DNA from: Candidatus Scybalocola faecavium
GTDB lineage: Bacteria; Bacillota; Clostridia; Lachnospirales; Lachnospiraceae
Assembly (NCBI GenBank): GCA_018713145.1
Contig: DVFP01000025.1
Location: 62,001-126,000, forward strand
Direction of reading: 5' to 3'
Length of the DNA stretch: 64,000 bases
Position numbers and translations under genes: made by a program. Below the pieces are notes generated by a model. That model did not search any database, was not told the DNA's origin, and saw nothing but the letters and a program-made list of their open reading frames with translations. Positions 26,207 through 35,189 of this stretch are shown here, one piece after another. Within the stretch, counting starts at the first letter, position 1. Each line of letters starts with the position of its first letter.

Positions 26207-27955
26207 ATGGCATTTGACGGACTGGTCATTGCAAGCCTGGCCTATGAGCTTAAAGAAGCGCTTGCAGGTGGCCGTATTAATAAAATTTATCAGCCTGAGG
26301 GAGATGAGCTGATCCTGACGATCAAAAACAACCGGACCAATTACCGGCTTCTCATATCCGCCAGCGCTTCCCTCCCCCTGGTCTATCTTACAGAAGAATC
26401 AAAAGCAAATCCAATGACTGCCCCAAACTTTTGTATGCTCCTGCGCAAACATTTGTCCGGGGGAAAGATTCTGGACATTGTTCAGCCGGAGATGGAACGT
26501 ATCCTCCGTTTTGAGATCGAACATTTAGATGAAATGGGGGATACCTGCATTAAATATCTTATTGTGGAACTAATGGGCAAACACAGCAACATTATTTTCA
26601 CTCAGCCTGATGGCACGATCATTGACAGTATTAAACATATTTCCTTAAACGTCAGCTCGGTCCGGGAAGTTTTGCCGGGACGGACATACTTTATCCCAAA
26701 AACAGTAGAAAAGAAAAACCCCCTTACCGTTACCCGGGAGGAATTTTTTGATTTTGTCCTGACAAGACCCGCTCCCTTAAGTAAGGCTATCTATACCTCA
26801 CTGACCGGAATAAGTCCTATCGCGGCTACTGAAATCTGCTACCGCAGCGGCATTGACGGGGACAAGAGCACAGACAGCCTGACTTTGGAAGAAAAGGATC
26901 AGATTTATCAAGGTTTTGAAAATTTCATGGACCTGATCCGGAACCGGCAATTTAAACCTACAGTTGTTTACCGAAACGGCGAACCGGTGGAATTTTCCTG
27001 TGTCCCCCTGACCTGCTACGGTTCTCTGGAAACCCGGGAATTTTCTTCCATGTCCCGGCTTTTGGAAAATTATTATGCCATGAAGAATACCATTACCCGG
27101 ATCCGGCAAAAATCTTCCGATCTTCGCCGGATCGTTACGACTGCCCTGGATCGGAGCCGTAAAAAGTACCAGCTCCAGCAAAAGCAGATGGCAGACACTC
27201 AAAAAAAGGATAAGTATAAAATCTATGGCGAGCTGATCAATACCTACGGCTATGATCTGGAACCGGAGGCAAAATCGCTCACCTGCCTGAATTATTACAC
27301 CAATGAGGAAATCACTATTCCTTTAGATCCCCAGCTTTCAGCCAAAGATAACGCTGTAAAATACTTTGACCGTTATAATAAGCTGAAACGTACCAGCGAT
27401 GCCCTTTCACAGCTTCTTGTAGAAACCAAGGAAGAAATCCAGCATTTGGAATCGATCCAGACAGCCCTGGACATCGCCCTGTACGAAGAAGATCTGGCCC
27501 AGATCAAAGAAGAGCTGACACAATACGGCTATATCCGCCGCCACGGTTCCCAAAAAGGAGCCCGGCGCCAGAGCAAAAGCCATCCTTTCCACTATATATC
27601 CTCCGATGGATATGACATTTATGTTGGAAAAAATAATTTTCAAAATGAAGAATTGACCTTTAAATTTGCCACAGGCAACGACTGGTGGTTCCACGCCAAA
27701 GGGATTCCCGGCTCCCATGTGATCGTGAAAAGCAATAATGAAGAACTGCCGGATGAAACCTTTGAGGAAGCCGCCCGTCTTGCTGCCTATTATTCCCAGG
27801 GACGAAACGCGGACAAGGTTGAAGTGGATTATATCCAGAAAAAGCATGTAAAAAAAGTCAGCGGCGCAAAGCCGGGCTTTGTTATTTACCATACAAATTA
27901 CTCTATGATCGCTTCCCCTAATATTGACGTAATCCAGGCAGCAGCTGAAAAATAG
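26207..27955 (+). CDS. rqcH: Ribosome quality-control factor RqcH (Rqc2/NFACT)
   Basis: This 582-residue protein is the bacterial Rqc2 homologue that binds stalled 50S subunits and adds C-terminal Ala tails. It has an N-terminal NFACT-N domain from MAFDGLVIASLAYEL, a central helical and coiled-coil region (about residues 290-430) and an NFACT-R domain with DIYVGKNNFQNEELTFKFA and WWFHAKGIPGSH. ATG 26207 is chosen because AAAGGAG lies directly upstream. B. subtilis yloA also lies near yloC, so the neighbourhood with yicC is ancestral although the orientation here is divergent. Confidence 0.93.
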   Translation: MAFDGLVIASLAYELKEALAGGRINKIYQPEGDELILTIKNNRTNYRLLISASASLPLVYLTEESKANPMTAPNFCMLLRKHLSGGKILDIVQPEMERILRFEIEHLDEMGDTCIKYLIVELMGKHSNIIFTQPDGTIIDSIKHISLNVSSVREVLPGRTYFIPKTVEKKNPLTVTREEFFDFVLTRPAPLSKAIYTSLTGISPIAATEICYRSGIDGDKSTDSLTLEEKDQIYQGFENFMDLIRNRQFKPTVVYRNGEPVEFSCVPLTCYGSLETREFSSMSRLLENYYAMKNTITRIRQKSSDLRRIVTTALDRSRKKYQLQQKQMADTQKKDKYKIYGELINTYGYDLEPEAKSLTCLNYYTNEEITIPLDPQLSAKDNAVKYFDRYNKLKRTSDALSQLLVETKEEIQHLESIQTALDIALYEEDLAQIKEELTQYGYIRRHGSQKGARRQSKSHPFHYISSDGYDIYVGKNNFQNEELTFKFATGNDWWFHAKGIPGSHVIVKSNNEELPDETFEEAARLAAYYSQGRNADKVEVDYIQKKHVKKVSGAKPGFVIYHTNYSMIASPNIDVIQAAAEK

Positions 27956-27982
27956 TTTCTTCTGTAAAGTCCTGTCTATAAT

Positions 27983-28022
27983 AAAGCCCTGCCCGGATTT
28001 TAACAATCCAAGACAGGGCTTT
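27983..28022. terminator. Terminator between rqcH and the deacetylase gene
   Basis: AAAGCCCTG and CAGGGCTTT pair, with an inner GGATT/AATCC stem. The plus strand runs into TTTTATG and the minus strand into TTTATT, so it can serve both convergent genes. Confidence 0.75.
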
Positions 28023-28029
28023 TATGTAT

Positions 28030-28989
28030 TTAAGCAAACTGTATGGGCTTTACATTTTCATCAAGGAGCCGGAAGCTGTATCCTGCATCCTTTAACTGCT
28101 GGATGATCTGGGGCAGGGAATCAATGACGGTATCCTTGCCGGGAATATTATGCATAAGCAAAATGGAGCGGTTTGTATAGCTGCTCTCCTGCACTGCCCG
28201 CTTGATCAGATCCTCGCCGGTATAACCGTCGCAGTCACCATCGTAAGCGTTCCAGTCAAAGTAGATCAGTCCTTCTTCCTTTACTCTCTTTAAAAGATCA
28301 TCCCGAATGGAAGAATTATACCCTGTATTGCTTCCCCCGGGAAAGCGGAAAATTTTACTGTGCTCACCGGTAGCTTCATAAATAAGATCATCCATTTTTT
28401 TATAATCTTCCATAAAAGCATCCACGGAACTGTAAATCTGACCATACTCATGAGAATAGCTGTGGACTGCTACCTGGTGGCCCCGCTTATGAATCTCCTT
28501 TATTTGAGCCACAAGATCATCTTTATTCATAAATTGTGCAGTAACAAAAAAAGTAGCCTTAACATCATACTTATCCAAAACATCTAAAAGTTTGGGCGTT
28601 GTGGCGCAAGGACCGTCATCAAAGGTCATGTACACAACCTTTTCATTCTTAGGCTCTTCTGCCTTTGTCTCATCTTTTTTTGCCTCTGTATTCATAAATT
28701 TATCTTGATGGGACTTTTTTGACACATCTTCCGGCTGGTTTTTTTCGGAATTTTCCACTTTAGGTATCTCTACTGCTTTTTCAGGACGTTCAATGGAGCC
28801 TTTAACACTATTTCCTTTTCCCTGAGTGTCTGCCACTTGCTGAAGCTCTCCTTTTTGTCCTTCTTTTAAATGGGAATAAGCAGTATACAAACCTGTGACG
28901 CCTAAAATAAACACCAGTACCATGATCACACTATAAATGCGGACATTCCTCCGGTTTGGCTTTTTCTTTTTCTTTTTATTCACACTCAC
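28030..28989 (-). CDS. Membrane-anchored polysaccharide deacetylase (NodB domain)
   Basis: This 319-residue protein has a strongly basic N-terminus (NKKKKKKPNRRN) and one membrane segment (about residues 17-37). An 80-residue low-complexity charged linker leads to a NodB-type deacetylase domain. Family motifs are MTFDDGPCATTPKL (metal Asp), HSYSHEYG (metal His pair) and RFPGGSN. The domain faces outside and probably deacetylates peptidoglycan or a related glycan; the substrate cannot be read from sequence. Translation starts at GTG 28989, 8 nt after AGGAGG. Confidence 0.9.
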   Translation of the reverse strand: MSVNKKKKKKPNRRNVRIYSVIMVLVFILGVTGLYTAYSHLKEGQKGELQQVADTQGKGNSVKGSIERPEKAVEIPKVENSEKNQPEDVSKKSHQDKFMNTEAKKDETKAEEPKNEKVVYMTFDDGPCATTPKLLDVLDKYDVKATFFVTAQFMNKDDLVAQIKEIHKRGHQVAVHSYSHEYGQIYSSVDAFMEDYKKMDDLIYEATGEHSKIFRFPGGSNTGYNSSIRDDLLKRVKEEGLIYFDWNAYDGDCDGYTGEDLIKRAVQESSYTNRSILLMHNIPGKDTVIDSLPQIIQQLKDAGYSFRLLDENVKPIQFA

Positions 28990-29102
28990 TGAACATACCT
29001 CCTGACCCTATCATTTAAGGCATATGCTTTTAACGTCATACTGCCTGTCTTTTGACGCCCTAATCATAGCATATCTTTATGGAGGTATTCAATGGAAATC
29101 GC

Positions 29103-29145
29103 AATTCTTAAGATTCTGCCGTATTTTGTCAGAATCTTAAGAATT
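29103..29145. repeat. 16-bp perfect inverted repeat downstream of the GH78 gene
   Basis: AATTCTTAAGATTCTG and CAGAATCTTAAGAATT flank an 11-nt centre. The rhamnosidase stop is at 29177, so this is the first hairpin after that gene. No T-run follows on the minus strand, so it may work as a terminator only partly, or be an operator or stability element. The rest of the 28990-29176 spacer holds nothing else I can identify. Confidence 0.7.
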
Positions 29146-29176
29146 TAGGAAACAGTTCAGGGGGCAGATCCCCTGA

Positions 29177-32100
29177 TCAAAACGGATCTCTTACACTATA
29201 CACATAATCTCCGCTGCCTACGTTAAAGGTCTGTCCATCTGGTAAAATCACTGTGGCTGTAGTATTAGCAGGCACAGTAAGATGATAAATGCAGTCCTCC
29301 CCGTTCCTTTCCCAGCCGGCCTTAATCGTACCGTATGGCGTTTCGAAAAATCCGTCAGCCTTTTTCCACGGACCAACCTGAGGCTGTGCCGTAAAATGCT
29401 TATATCCCGGCTGATCCTCATCTCTTAAAATACCCAGGACATACATATACAGCCATTCGCACACGGCCCCAAGGGAATAGTGATTAAAAGAGTTCATGGA
29501 ATTATTCCCTCCAAAGCCTTTTTCCCGGGTAAACGAATCCCAACGCTCCCAAATGGATGTGGCTCCCTGGGTTACAGGATACAGCCAGGACGGGCATTTT
29601 GTCTGAGACATCAGCTTATAGGCCTCCTCCTTATGTCCGGTCACAGTAAGCATGGGGTTTAATGGAGCTGTACCGAAAAATCCGGTGGTTACCGTATAAT
29701 CTACCCGGCGGGTTTTGTCTGCCAGATGATCTCCAAAAGCCTGGATATATTTTTCATCTACCATGCCGTAAGCTAATGGAAGCGCGTAAGAACACTGGGT
29801 ATCGTCGGCAGTTTTCATGGTCTTCGGATCCACAAAACGTTCATTCCAGTAAGCCTTAATCTTCTTATACAAGTCCGCATACATTGCGGCGTCTCCCGTT
29901 TCTCCAATAGCTGCTGCCATCTTTGACATGATCCGGGCATTATATCCGTAAAATGCATAGCAGATCAGATCCAGATCTGTCTCATCCGGAGACAGCCAGT
30001 CCCCTAGTGTCATAACGCCTCCGGTCAGGTTCCCGTTCACATCGATCCGGGCAGAATAATCCATAAACGCCTTCATGGCCTCATAATTATCCCGGATCAC
30101 CTGCACATCTCCATACTGCTGGTAAACTTCCCAGGTAACGATCAGGCCCGCGCTTTCGTAAGTATAACCGCCAAAGCCTCCGCCTACAGGGGCAATATCC
30201 GGATATTTTCCATCTGTCTGAAGATCTCGCATAGCCTGAAGATACCGATAGTAAAACAGCCGCACATCTGAATTAAAGGACGCGGTTCTTGAAAAGACTT
30301 CCGTATCTCCATCCCATCCCATACGCTCGTTTCTCTGAGGGCAGTCTGTCGGTACACTGATAAAGTTAGCCAGCTGCGACCGGCGCACATTTTCAATAAA
30401 CTGATTGATCATCGGCTCTGATGTTTTTACATCCCCAGTCATTTCTTTAATGGAAGAAAGCAAAACCGTACACACATGACTTAACTCGGGCATTTTTGAT
30501 ACGCCCCGGATTTCTATATAACGGTATCCCCGGAAAGTAAATCTGGGCATGTATTCCTCCCCGTCAGGATCTCCTGCAAATGTATAAATATCCGTACAAT
30601 CCGCATCTCTGAGATTTTCCACCATTAAAGTTCCTGTGCGGCCTTCATATTCCGGAAGATCCGGGTACAAAATCTCCGCAAATCGGATCACCGCCTTATC
30701 TCCCTTTTGTCCATACAGCTTCAGTTTCGGCACGCCGGCAGCATTATAGCCCATATCATAAATATAAACTCCAGGTTCGATCTCTGTCACGCTTTGGGCC
30801 TGGATCTGTCCAACCGGATAAACACCGCCGCCCACCTGACCGATGATCTTTGTCTCCTGCATATTTACAGTAGGCCAGGACATAGGGCCCTGTCCCTGGA
30901 CGTCCTCTTTCCCTATAGCCACAGGGGCAATCTCCACCGGAGACATCCACCAGGAATCATCATAATCCGGGCAGGCAAAACCCGCATAGGCTTTTGCCGT
31001 TATGGCATTATAATGCTCGCCGTGGAAAAATCCCGCATACTCATAAGAACCGTCCGGGCTGTATTTCCAGTGTTTTGTATCTGTAACATAAACATCTTTT
31101 GTACCGTCCTCATAGGAAATGACAATTTTTCCTAAAAGAGATTCCCGATCGCCGTAATAGTTGTAATTGCCAAGGACAAAGGTCTGGGCATCGCTCCACC
31201 AGCCGGAAGCCAAAATGGCCCCCAGGGCATTTTCTCCGGGATGGATCATAGAGTCAATATTATAGGTCTGATACATAATGTGCCGGTCATACTGAGTTTC
31301 CCCGGGATTAAACCAGGTCTTTGTCACTTCCTGTCCGTTTACCTGACAGTCATAAATTCCCCGGGCAGTCACATACAGCCGGGCGGCCTTTACCGGCTTA
31401 TCTGAAACATTAAAGCAGGTGCGCAGCATAGGGATGGAAGTATGTCCGGGATCACCGCATACCATTAAATCCTGTTCTTCTGCCTTTATTCCATATACCT
31501 TTTTGCCTTTATATACTTCCACGCAAAGGGTTCCCCTGTTTAATGCATCAGCAAAAATGCTGCCGGTTTTCCCTGTGCACCCGGTATCTATGCCATGCTC
31601 CGCATCCTCCGCAAACACGCAGGCCCCCGGTTTTCTAAGATTATTCACCTTCAAATAAGAAAAATACGCCTTCTGTCCCGCCGGCATATAGAATCCCACA
31701 TGATTCAGGCGGGGATATGTATTCACATCATTATTTCCCAAAGGATTGATCTGGCGGGGCGCTACGATTTTTGCCCCCCAGGGCAGCGTTCTATGCTCTG
31801 CATCTACGCGGATATTATCCACATAGGTATAAACGCAGTTGCCGGTAACTTCCAGATAAAGCTTATGCGGCTCATAGCGGTTTTCTTCCGTGATCACCGG
31901 CTTATGATCCGTACTGTCAAAGTCAACCACATCCACAACAGCCAGAGGGACATCCGCACGATCCTCTTTCGCAATACCTACCCGGTAAATGGCAAGCTTT
32001 GCCGGGATCTCCGACACATCCAGATCAAACCTGAAATAATTTTCCCCGGAAATCCTCCGGTCATCAGCCCCGATCACCACACCGGCCCGGGTGCTTTCCG

Positions 32101-32536
32101 GATCAAGGATGAACTCAGTTTCCACCCCGAAGATCCCCCGCACATCCGGACTTAAAGTGCAGTAAGGTGCTCCGATCCACTGTGCTCCTTCCCATGCCTT
32201 TACAGAACTGTCCATAAGGCCCGTCTCAAAGGTCTGCACCGTGGAAGTCATACACTGATTTTTTTCGTTCCACACCTGAACCGTCCAGTAATATTTGGTG
32301 CAAGCGTTCAGAGGACAGCCTTCATAATAAATTCCATTGGAAGCATCGGAATCTGTCTTACCGCTGTCCCACATATCCGCAGCCCCTTCCCGGGTTCCTA
32401 CAGTGATCTGATACCCGGTCTGACGGGCATCCTTTTCATCGGCCTTCATCTTCCAGGAAAACCGTGGTTTCTCACAATCCAGGCCTAAAGGGTTTTCCAT
32501 GTACTCTGTTTTAAAATCATAGATCTGAAAACTCAT
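29177..32536 (-). CDS. Glycoside hydrolase family 78 alpha-L-rhamnosidase
   Basis: This 1119-residue enzyme fits the GH78 multidomain plan: N-terminal beta-sandwich domains, an (alpha/alpha)6 catalytic domain and a C-terminal beta-domain. The signature DCPQRNERMGWDGDTEVF and the later SIWERWDSF carry the expected catalytic acidic residues. LASGWWSDAQTF also fits the family. There is no signal peptide or membrane segment, so it acts in the cytoplasm on imported rhamnosides, perhaps flavonoid glycosides or polysaccharide fragments; this is inference. It stands alone, with no rhamnose catabolism or transporter gene next to it. GGGAGG precedes the ATG. Confidence 0.93.
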   Translation of the reverse strand: MSFQIYDFKTEYMENPLGLDCEKPRFSWKMKADEKDARQTGYQITVGTREGAADMWDSGKTDSDASNGIYYEGCPLNACTKYYWTVQVWNEKNQCMTSTVQTFETGLMDSSVKAWEGAQWIGAPYCTLSPDVRGIFGVETEFILDPESTRAGVVIGADDRRISGENYFRFDLDVSEIPAKLAIYRVGIAKEDRADVPLAVVDVVDFDSTDHKPVITEENRYEPHKLYLEVTGNCVYTYVDNIRVDAEHRTLPWGAKIVAPRQINPLGNNDVNTYPRLNHVGFYMPAGQKAYFSYLKVNNLRKPGACVFAEDAEHGIDTGCTGKTGSIFADALNRGTLCVEVYKGKKVYGIKAEEQDLMVCGDPGHTSIPMLRTCFNVSDKPVKAARLYVTARGIYDCQVNGQEVTKTWFNPGETQYDRHIMYQTYNIDSMIHPGENALGAILASGWWSDAQTFVLGNYNYYGDRESLLGKIVISYEDGTKDVYVTDTKHWKYSPDGSYEYAGFFHGEHYNAITAKAYAGFACPDYDDSWWMSPVEIAPVAIGKEDVQGQGPMSWPTVNMQETKIIGQVGGGVYPVGQIQAQSVTEIEPGVYIYDMGYNAAGVPKLKLYGQKGDKAVIRFAEILYPDLPEYEGRTGTLMVENLRDADCTDIYTFAGDPDGEEYMPRFTFRGYRYIEIRGVSKMPELSHVCTVLLSSIKEMTGDVKTSEPMINQFIENVRRSQLANFISVPTDCPQRNERMGWDGDTEVFSRTASFNSDVRLFYYRYLQAMRDLQTDGKYPDIAPVGGGFGGYTYESAGLIVTWEVYQQYGDVQVIRDNYEAMKAFMDYSARIDVNGNLTGGVMTLGDWLSPDETDLDLICYAFYGYNARIMSKMAAAIGETGDAAMYADLYKKIKAYWNERFVDPKTMKTADDTQCSYALPLAYGMVDEKYIQAFGDHLADKTRRVDYTVTTGFFGTAPLNPMLTVTGHKEEAYKLMSQTKCPSWLYPVTQGATSIWERWDSFTREKGFGGNNSMNSFNHYSLGAVCEWLYMYVLGILRDEDQPGYKHFTAQPQVGPWKKADGFFETPYGTIKAGWERNGEDCIYHLTVPANTTATVILPDGQTFNVGSGDYVYSVRDPF

Positions 32537-32679
32537 AATAAACCTCCCAATATACTCTAATGTTTCTGTCAGCGCATACCACCGACTTTACTTTACTATC
32601 ATAATACAATTTACACAATTAATCTATCACAAATGTGGCTTTTTATATAACTTTTGATAACTATTCGCCCCGTTTCCGG

Positions 32680-34107
32680 TCATTGCATGATCGGGAACGT
32701 AATCTTTACGAAAAATCCGTTGCCAGCCGCCCCCGGATCGTCAATGAGCCTATCGGACCTTTTACCATGGTCAAAGGTGACGGTGCCTTTATGCGCCCGG
32801 ACAATCTGACGGACGATCAAAAGGCCAAGGCCGTGTCTTGGTTCACCGCAGGATCCATCGCTGAACATATAGTGGGGGGTTGTCCGAAGTTTTTCCAGCT
32901 GTTCCCGGGAAATTCCCCGGCCATTATCCTCCACAGCAACAAAGCATCCTCCCTTTTCTGTTCCAAGAGTCACGGTTATGGCACATCCCTCCGGGTTGTG
33001 GCTGACACAGTTGTTCAGCACATTATTCACGGCGCGGCACAAAAGAGCTTTGTCCCCCTGAATCCTGCATGGGGCATTTTCTGCCTCATCCTGCCAGGTC
33101 AGAGGATATTTTCCCTCCAGGTCGCTGTTAATAAAATCCGCTGCGCACTGGCGGACAATGGCACGCAGGCTCACTGTCTCCACAGACAATGGCTGCATGT
33201 GATATTCCAGCTTTGATGCCAGGTTCAGATCGTTTATTAGATTTTTCATTTTCAAACCCTGCTGGCGGATAATGGCCATTTTTTTTCGATTTTGCGGAGA
33301 AAGTCCCGGATCCTCCTCCATTTGAGCCGCATAGCCAAGGACCATGGATAAGGGAGTGCGTATATCATGGGATACCCCGGAGATCCAGTTTGCCCGGGCG
33401 GTCTCCTTTTTTCTCAGATCCACCTTTTGGGACCGGAGGATTTCCCCAGTTTCATTAATATTCCGGGCAAGATCCGATAGAAGGCCCTGCTCCCTTACAT
33501 AAATGGGCTGGTCCGTGTGTAAAGCGGAAATCCCTTCCTCAATAGGACGGATCTGGCGCAGCAGCTTTGAGTTGGCAATAACGTAAATGAGAAAAATCGC
33601 GGTTATGTTTATGCCGGCAAAGGATAACAGGATCATTGGGGCATTTTTTATAATATCCATATCCCAGGCCGGATAAAGATGCTTCCAGTACCGATCCTTA
33701 GGGTAACCCACTACGATCAGCCCTTCCCCCGTGCTCTTGGTAAAAGTGGGGTAATCCTTTAAATAGCCCCGGGTCAGATCCGCAATATCTCCAATGGTAT
33801 AAGTCATGGGGATTTCCTCCGGGAGACTTTGAGTATGCCATTGTACAGACCGGGTGGTATTATCAATATACATGGCCCAGACATGTTCCTGATCCAACGC
33901 AGTTTGCACATCTGGGGAAAGTGTATAGCCATCATTGCCTCCGGTCAGGCCGTCGGCTACATCTTCGGCCATGGCCCAGGGCGCCCCGGCCCCGGTCTGG
34001 TTCATAGCTAGAACCATAAACCAGATGATATTTAAAACAAAAAGAAGGGCCACGCTAAGTATTAATATGGCTACTGACCTTCGGATCAGTTTCGTTATAC
34101 TGCTCAC
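32680..34107 (-). CDS. Sensor histidine kinase, module A
   Basis: This 475-residue kinase has two membrane segments (about residues 10-33 and 170-190) bracketing an extracellular sensor of about 135 residues. A linker and a HisKA domain with the phospho-accepting His in SGVSHDIRTPLSMV follow, then an HATPase domain with VLNNCVSHNP, DNGRGIS and HGLGLLIV. It starts at GTG 34107, just after GGGAGGTGACAGG. It follows the response regulator by 4 nt. The divergent ABC transporter (35-38 kb) is the likely target. This resembles LanK-type sensors beside LanFEG immunity transporters. Confidence 0.92.
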   Translation of the reverse strand: MSSITKLIRRSVAILILSVALLFVLNIIWFMVLAMNQTGAGAPWAMAEDVADGLTGGNDGYTLSPDVQTALDQEHVWAMYIDNTTRSVQWHTQSLPEEIPMTYTIGDIADLTRGYLKDYPTFTKSTGEGLIVVGYPKDRYWKHLYPAWDMDIIKNAPMILLSFAGINITAIFLIYVIANSKLLRQIRPIEEGISALHTDQPIYVREQGLLSDLARNINETGEILRSQKVDLRKKETARANWISGVSHDIRTPLSMVLGYAAQMEEDPGLSPQNRKKMAIIRQQGLKMKNLINDLNLASKLEYHMQPLSVETVSLRAIVRQCAADFINSDLEGKYPLTWQDEAENAPCRIQGDKALLCRAVNNVLNNCVSHNPEGCAITVTLGTEKGGCFVAVEDNGRGISREQLEKLRTTPHYMFSDGSCGEPRHGLGLLIVRQIVRAHKGTVTFDHGKRSDRLIDDPGAAGNGFFVKITFPIMQ

Positions 34108-34111
34108 CCTG

Positions 34112-34807
34112 TCACCTCCCTGAAATCAGTTTATAGCCCAGTCCCTTAACGGTAATCAACGACACCGGCTTTGAGGGATTTTCCTCGATCTTTTCCCGGA
34201 TCCTGCGGATATGAGCCATAAGGCTGTTTTCGTAGCCGAAAGGATTATCCCCCCAGGCTGCTTCACACAGCTGGTCAATAGTAACAATACGTCCCGCGTT
34301 CCTGTATAAGACTTTTAGGATCTCATATTCCTTGGCCGTCAGGGGGATCTCCTTCTGATCCCTTATCACCACTGCCCGGTCAAAATCAATCTGGCAGGAC
34401 GCCAGCACTGCCTTTGGATTTTCCTCTTTATAATACCGCCGCAAAATGATCCCCACTCTCAGCAAAAGCTCTCTTGGCAGAAAAGGCTTGACCATATAAT
34501 CATCCGCTCCCATGCCAAGGCCCAAAAGACGGTCCTCATCCTCCCCTCTGGCAGTAAGAAAAAGCACCGGGATTTCCGTAAAACGCCGCATTTCTTTTAA
34601 CAGGTCAAAACCGTTCCCATCCGGCAGCATTACATCCAGTACAGCCAGTTCAGGGGCCCATGTTTTGGCCAGAGCAAGGGCCTGGGATACGTTATCCGCA
34701 GTTTTAATATTCCAATAGCCGTCAGACTCTAAAAATGAACACACCATAGTCTGCAGCTCTTTTTCATCATCCACTAATAATATTTTTTTTCCTTTTAAAT
34801 AATCCAT
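34112..34807 (-). CDS. OmpR-family response regulator, module A
   Basis: This 231-residue regulator has a receiver domain with the DD pair in KILLVDDEKE, the phosphorylated Asp in AVLDVMLPDG, and the switch Lys in MVKPF, followed by a winged-helix DNA-binding domain (KEYEILKVLYRN, GYENSLMAHIRRIREKI, VKGLGYKL). ATG 34807 is preferred, since AAAGGA is 9 nt upstream. The gene runs into the kinase and its promoter region contains the extended -10/stem-loop element. Confidence 0.92.
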   Translation of the reverse strand: MDYLKGKKILLVDDEKELQTMVCSFLESDGYWNIKTADNVSQALALAKTWAPELAVLDVMLPDGNGFDLLKEMRRFTEIPVLFLTARGEDEDRLLGLGMGADDYMVKPFLPRELLLRVGIILRRYYKEENPKAVLASCQIDFDRAVVIRDQKEIPLTAKEYEILKVLYRNAGRIVTIDQLCEAAWGDNPFGYENSLMAHIRRIREKIEENPSKPVSLITVKGLGYKLISGR

Positions 34808-35083
34808 AAAATCCATTCCTTTTTTTAATGAAGTCATGTCGGCGTGAGCTTTCGCCCTCGCTGCGGATTGCGCCTATGACACACGGATTGCTCCGTGCTA
34901 ACGCACTCACGCAATCCTAAAACACCTCAAATCCGCTCATTTTTCTGCGAAAAATGGCTCCTTTTCGGTGTTTTGCGGGTCAAGTCGATATGCTTTTTCA
35001 TGCAAGCATGAAAAGCATATCTATTTGACCCTTGTGTCATCATTGTAGCACAATACGGCCATTTCGGGAGCGGGGAAGGGGAA
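34808..35083. repeat. Repeat-rich intergenic region: inverted repeats and an extended -10/stem-loop element
   Basis: This 276-bp stretch holds (i) a copy of the dispersed palindromic element with GGATTGCTCC and CGCAATCC arms at about 34886-34917; (ii) the small hairpin CATTTTTC-TGC-GAAAAATG; (iii) a 55-bp inverted repeat at 34977-35031 with GGGTCAA and TTGACCC at the ends and GATATGCTTTT/AAAAGCATATC inside; and (iv) an extended -10 on the minus strand (TGCTACAAT, ending near 35049) that would drive the response regulator. The 23 bases at 35025-35047 recur at 53141-53163 with one difference. Confidence 0.65.
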
Positions 35084-35140
35084 AATGTAAGGTAAATGTA
35101 AGGCATGGAAAAGGTTGGCGCAAGGTTGGACAACTATCAT
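35084..35140 (+). promoter_or_regulatory. Candidate response-regulator operator and promoter for the module A transporter
   Basis: Two identical 9-mers AATGTAAGG lie at 35084-35092 and 35095-35103, offset by 11 bp. A second pair AAGGTTGG lies at 35111-35118 and 35122-35129, again offset by 11 bp. A possible -10 (TATCAT, 35135-35140) follows with a poor -35. Direct repeats one helical turn apart ahead of a weak promoter are typical of OmpR-family activator sites. The transporter start is at 35190. Confidence 0.5.
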
Positions 35141-35189
35141 GAAGATGCAAAAAGAAATTCAGGGAAATGAAAAAGGAGTGAAAATCTAT

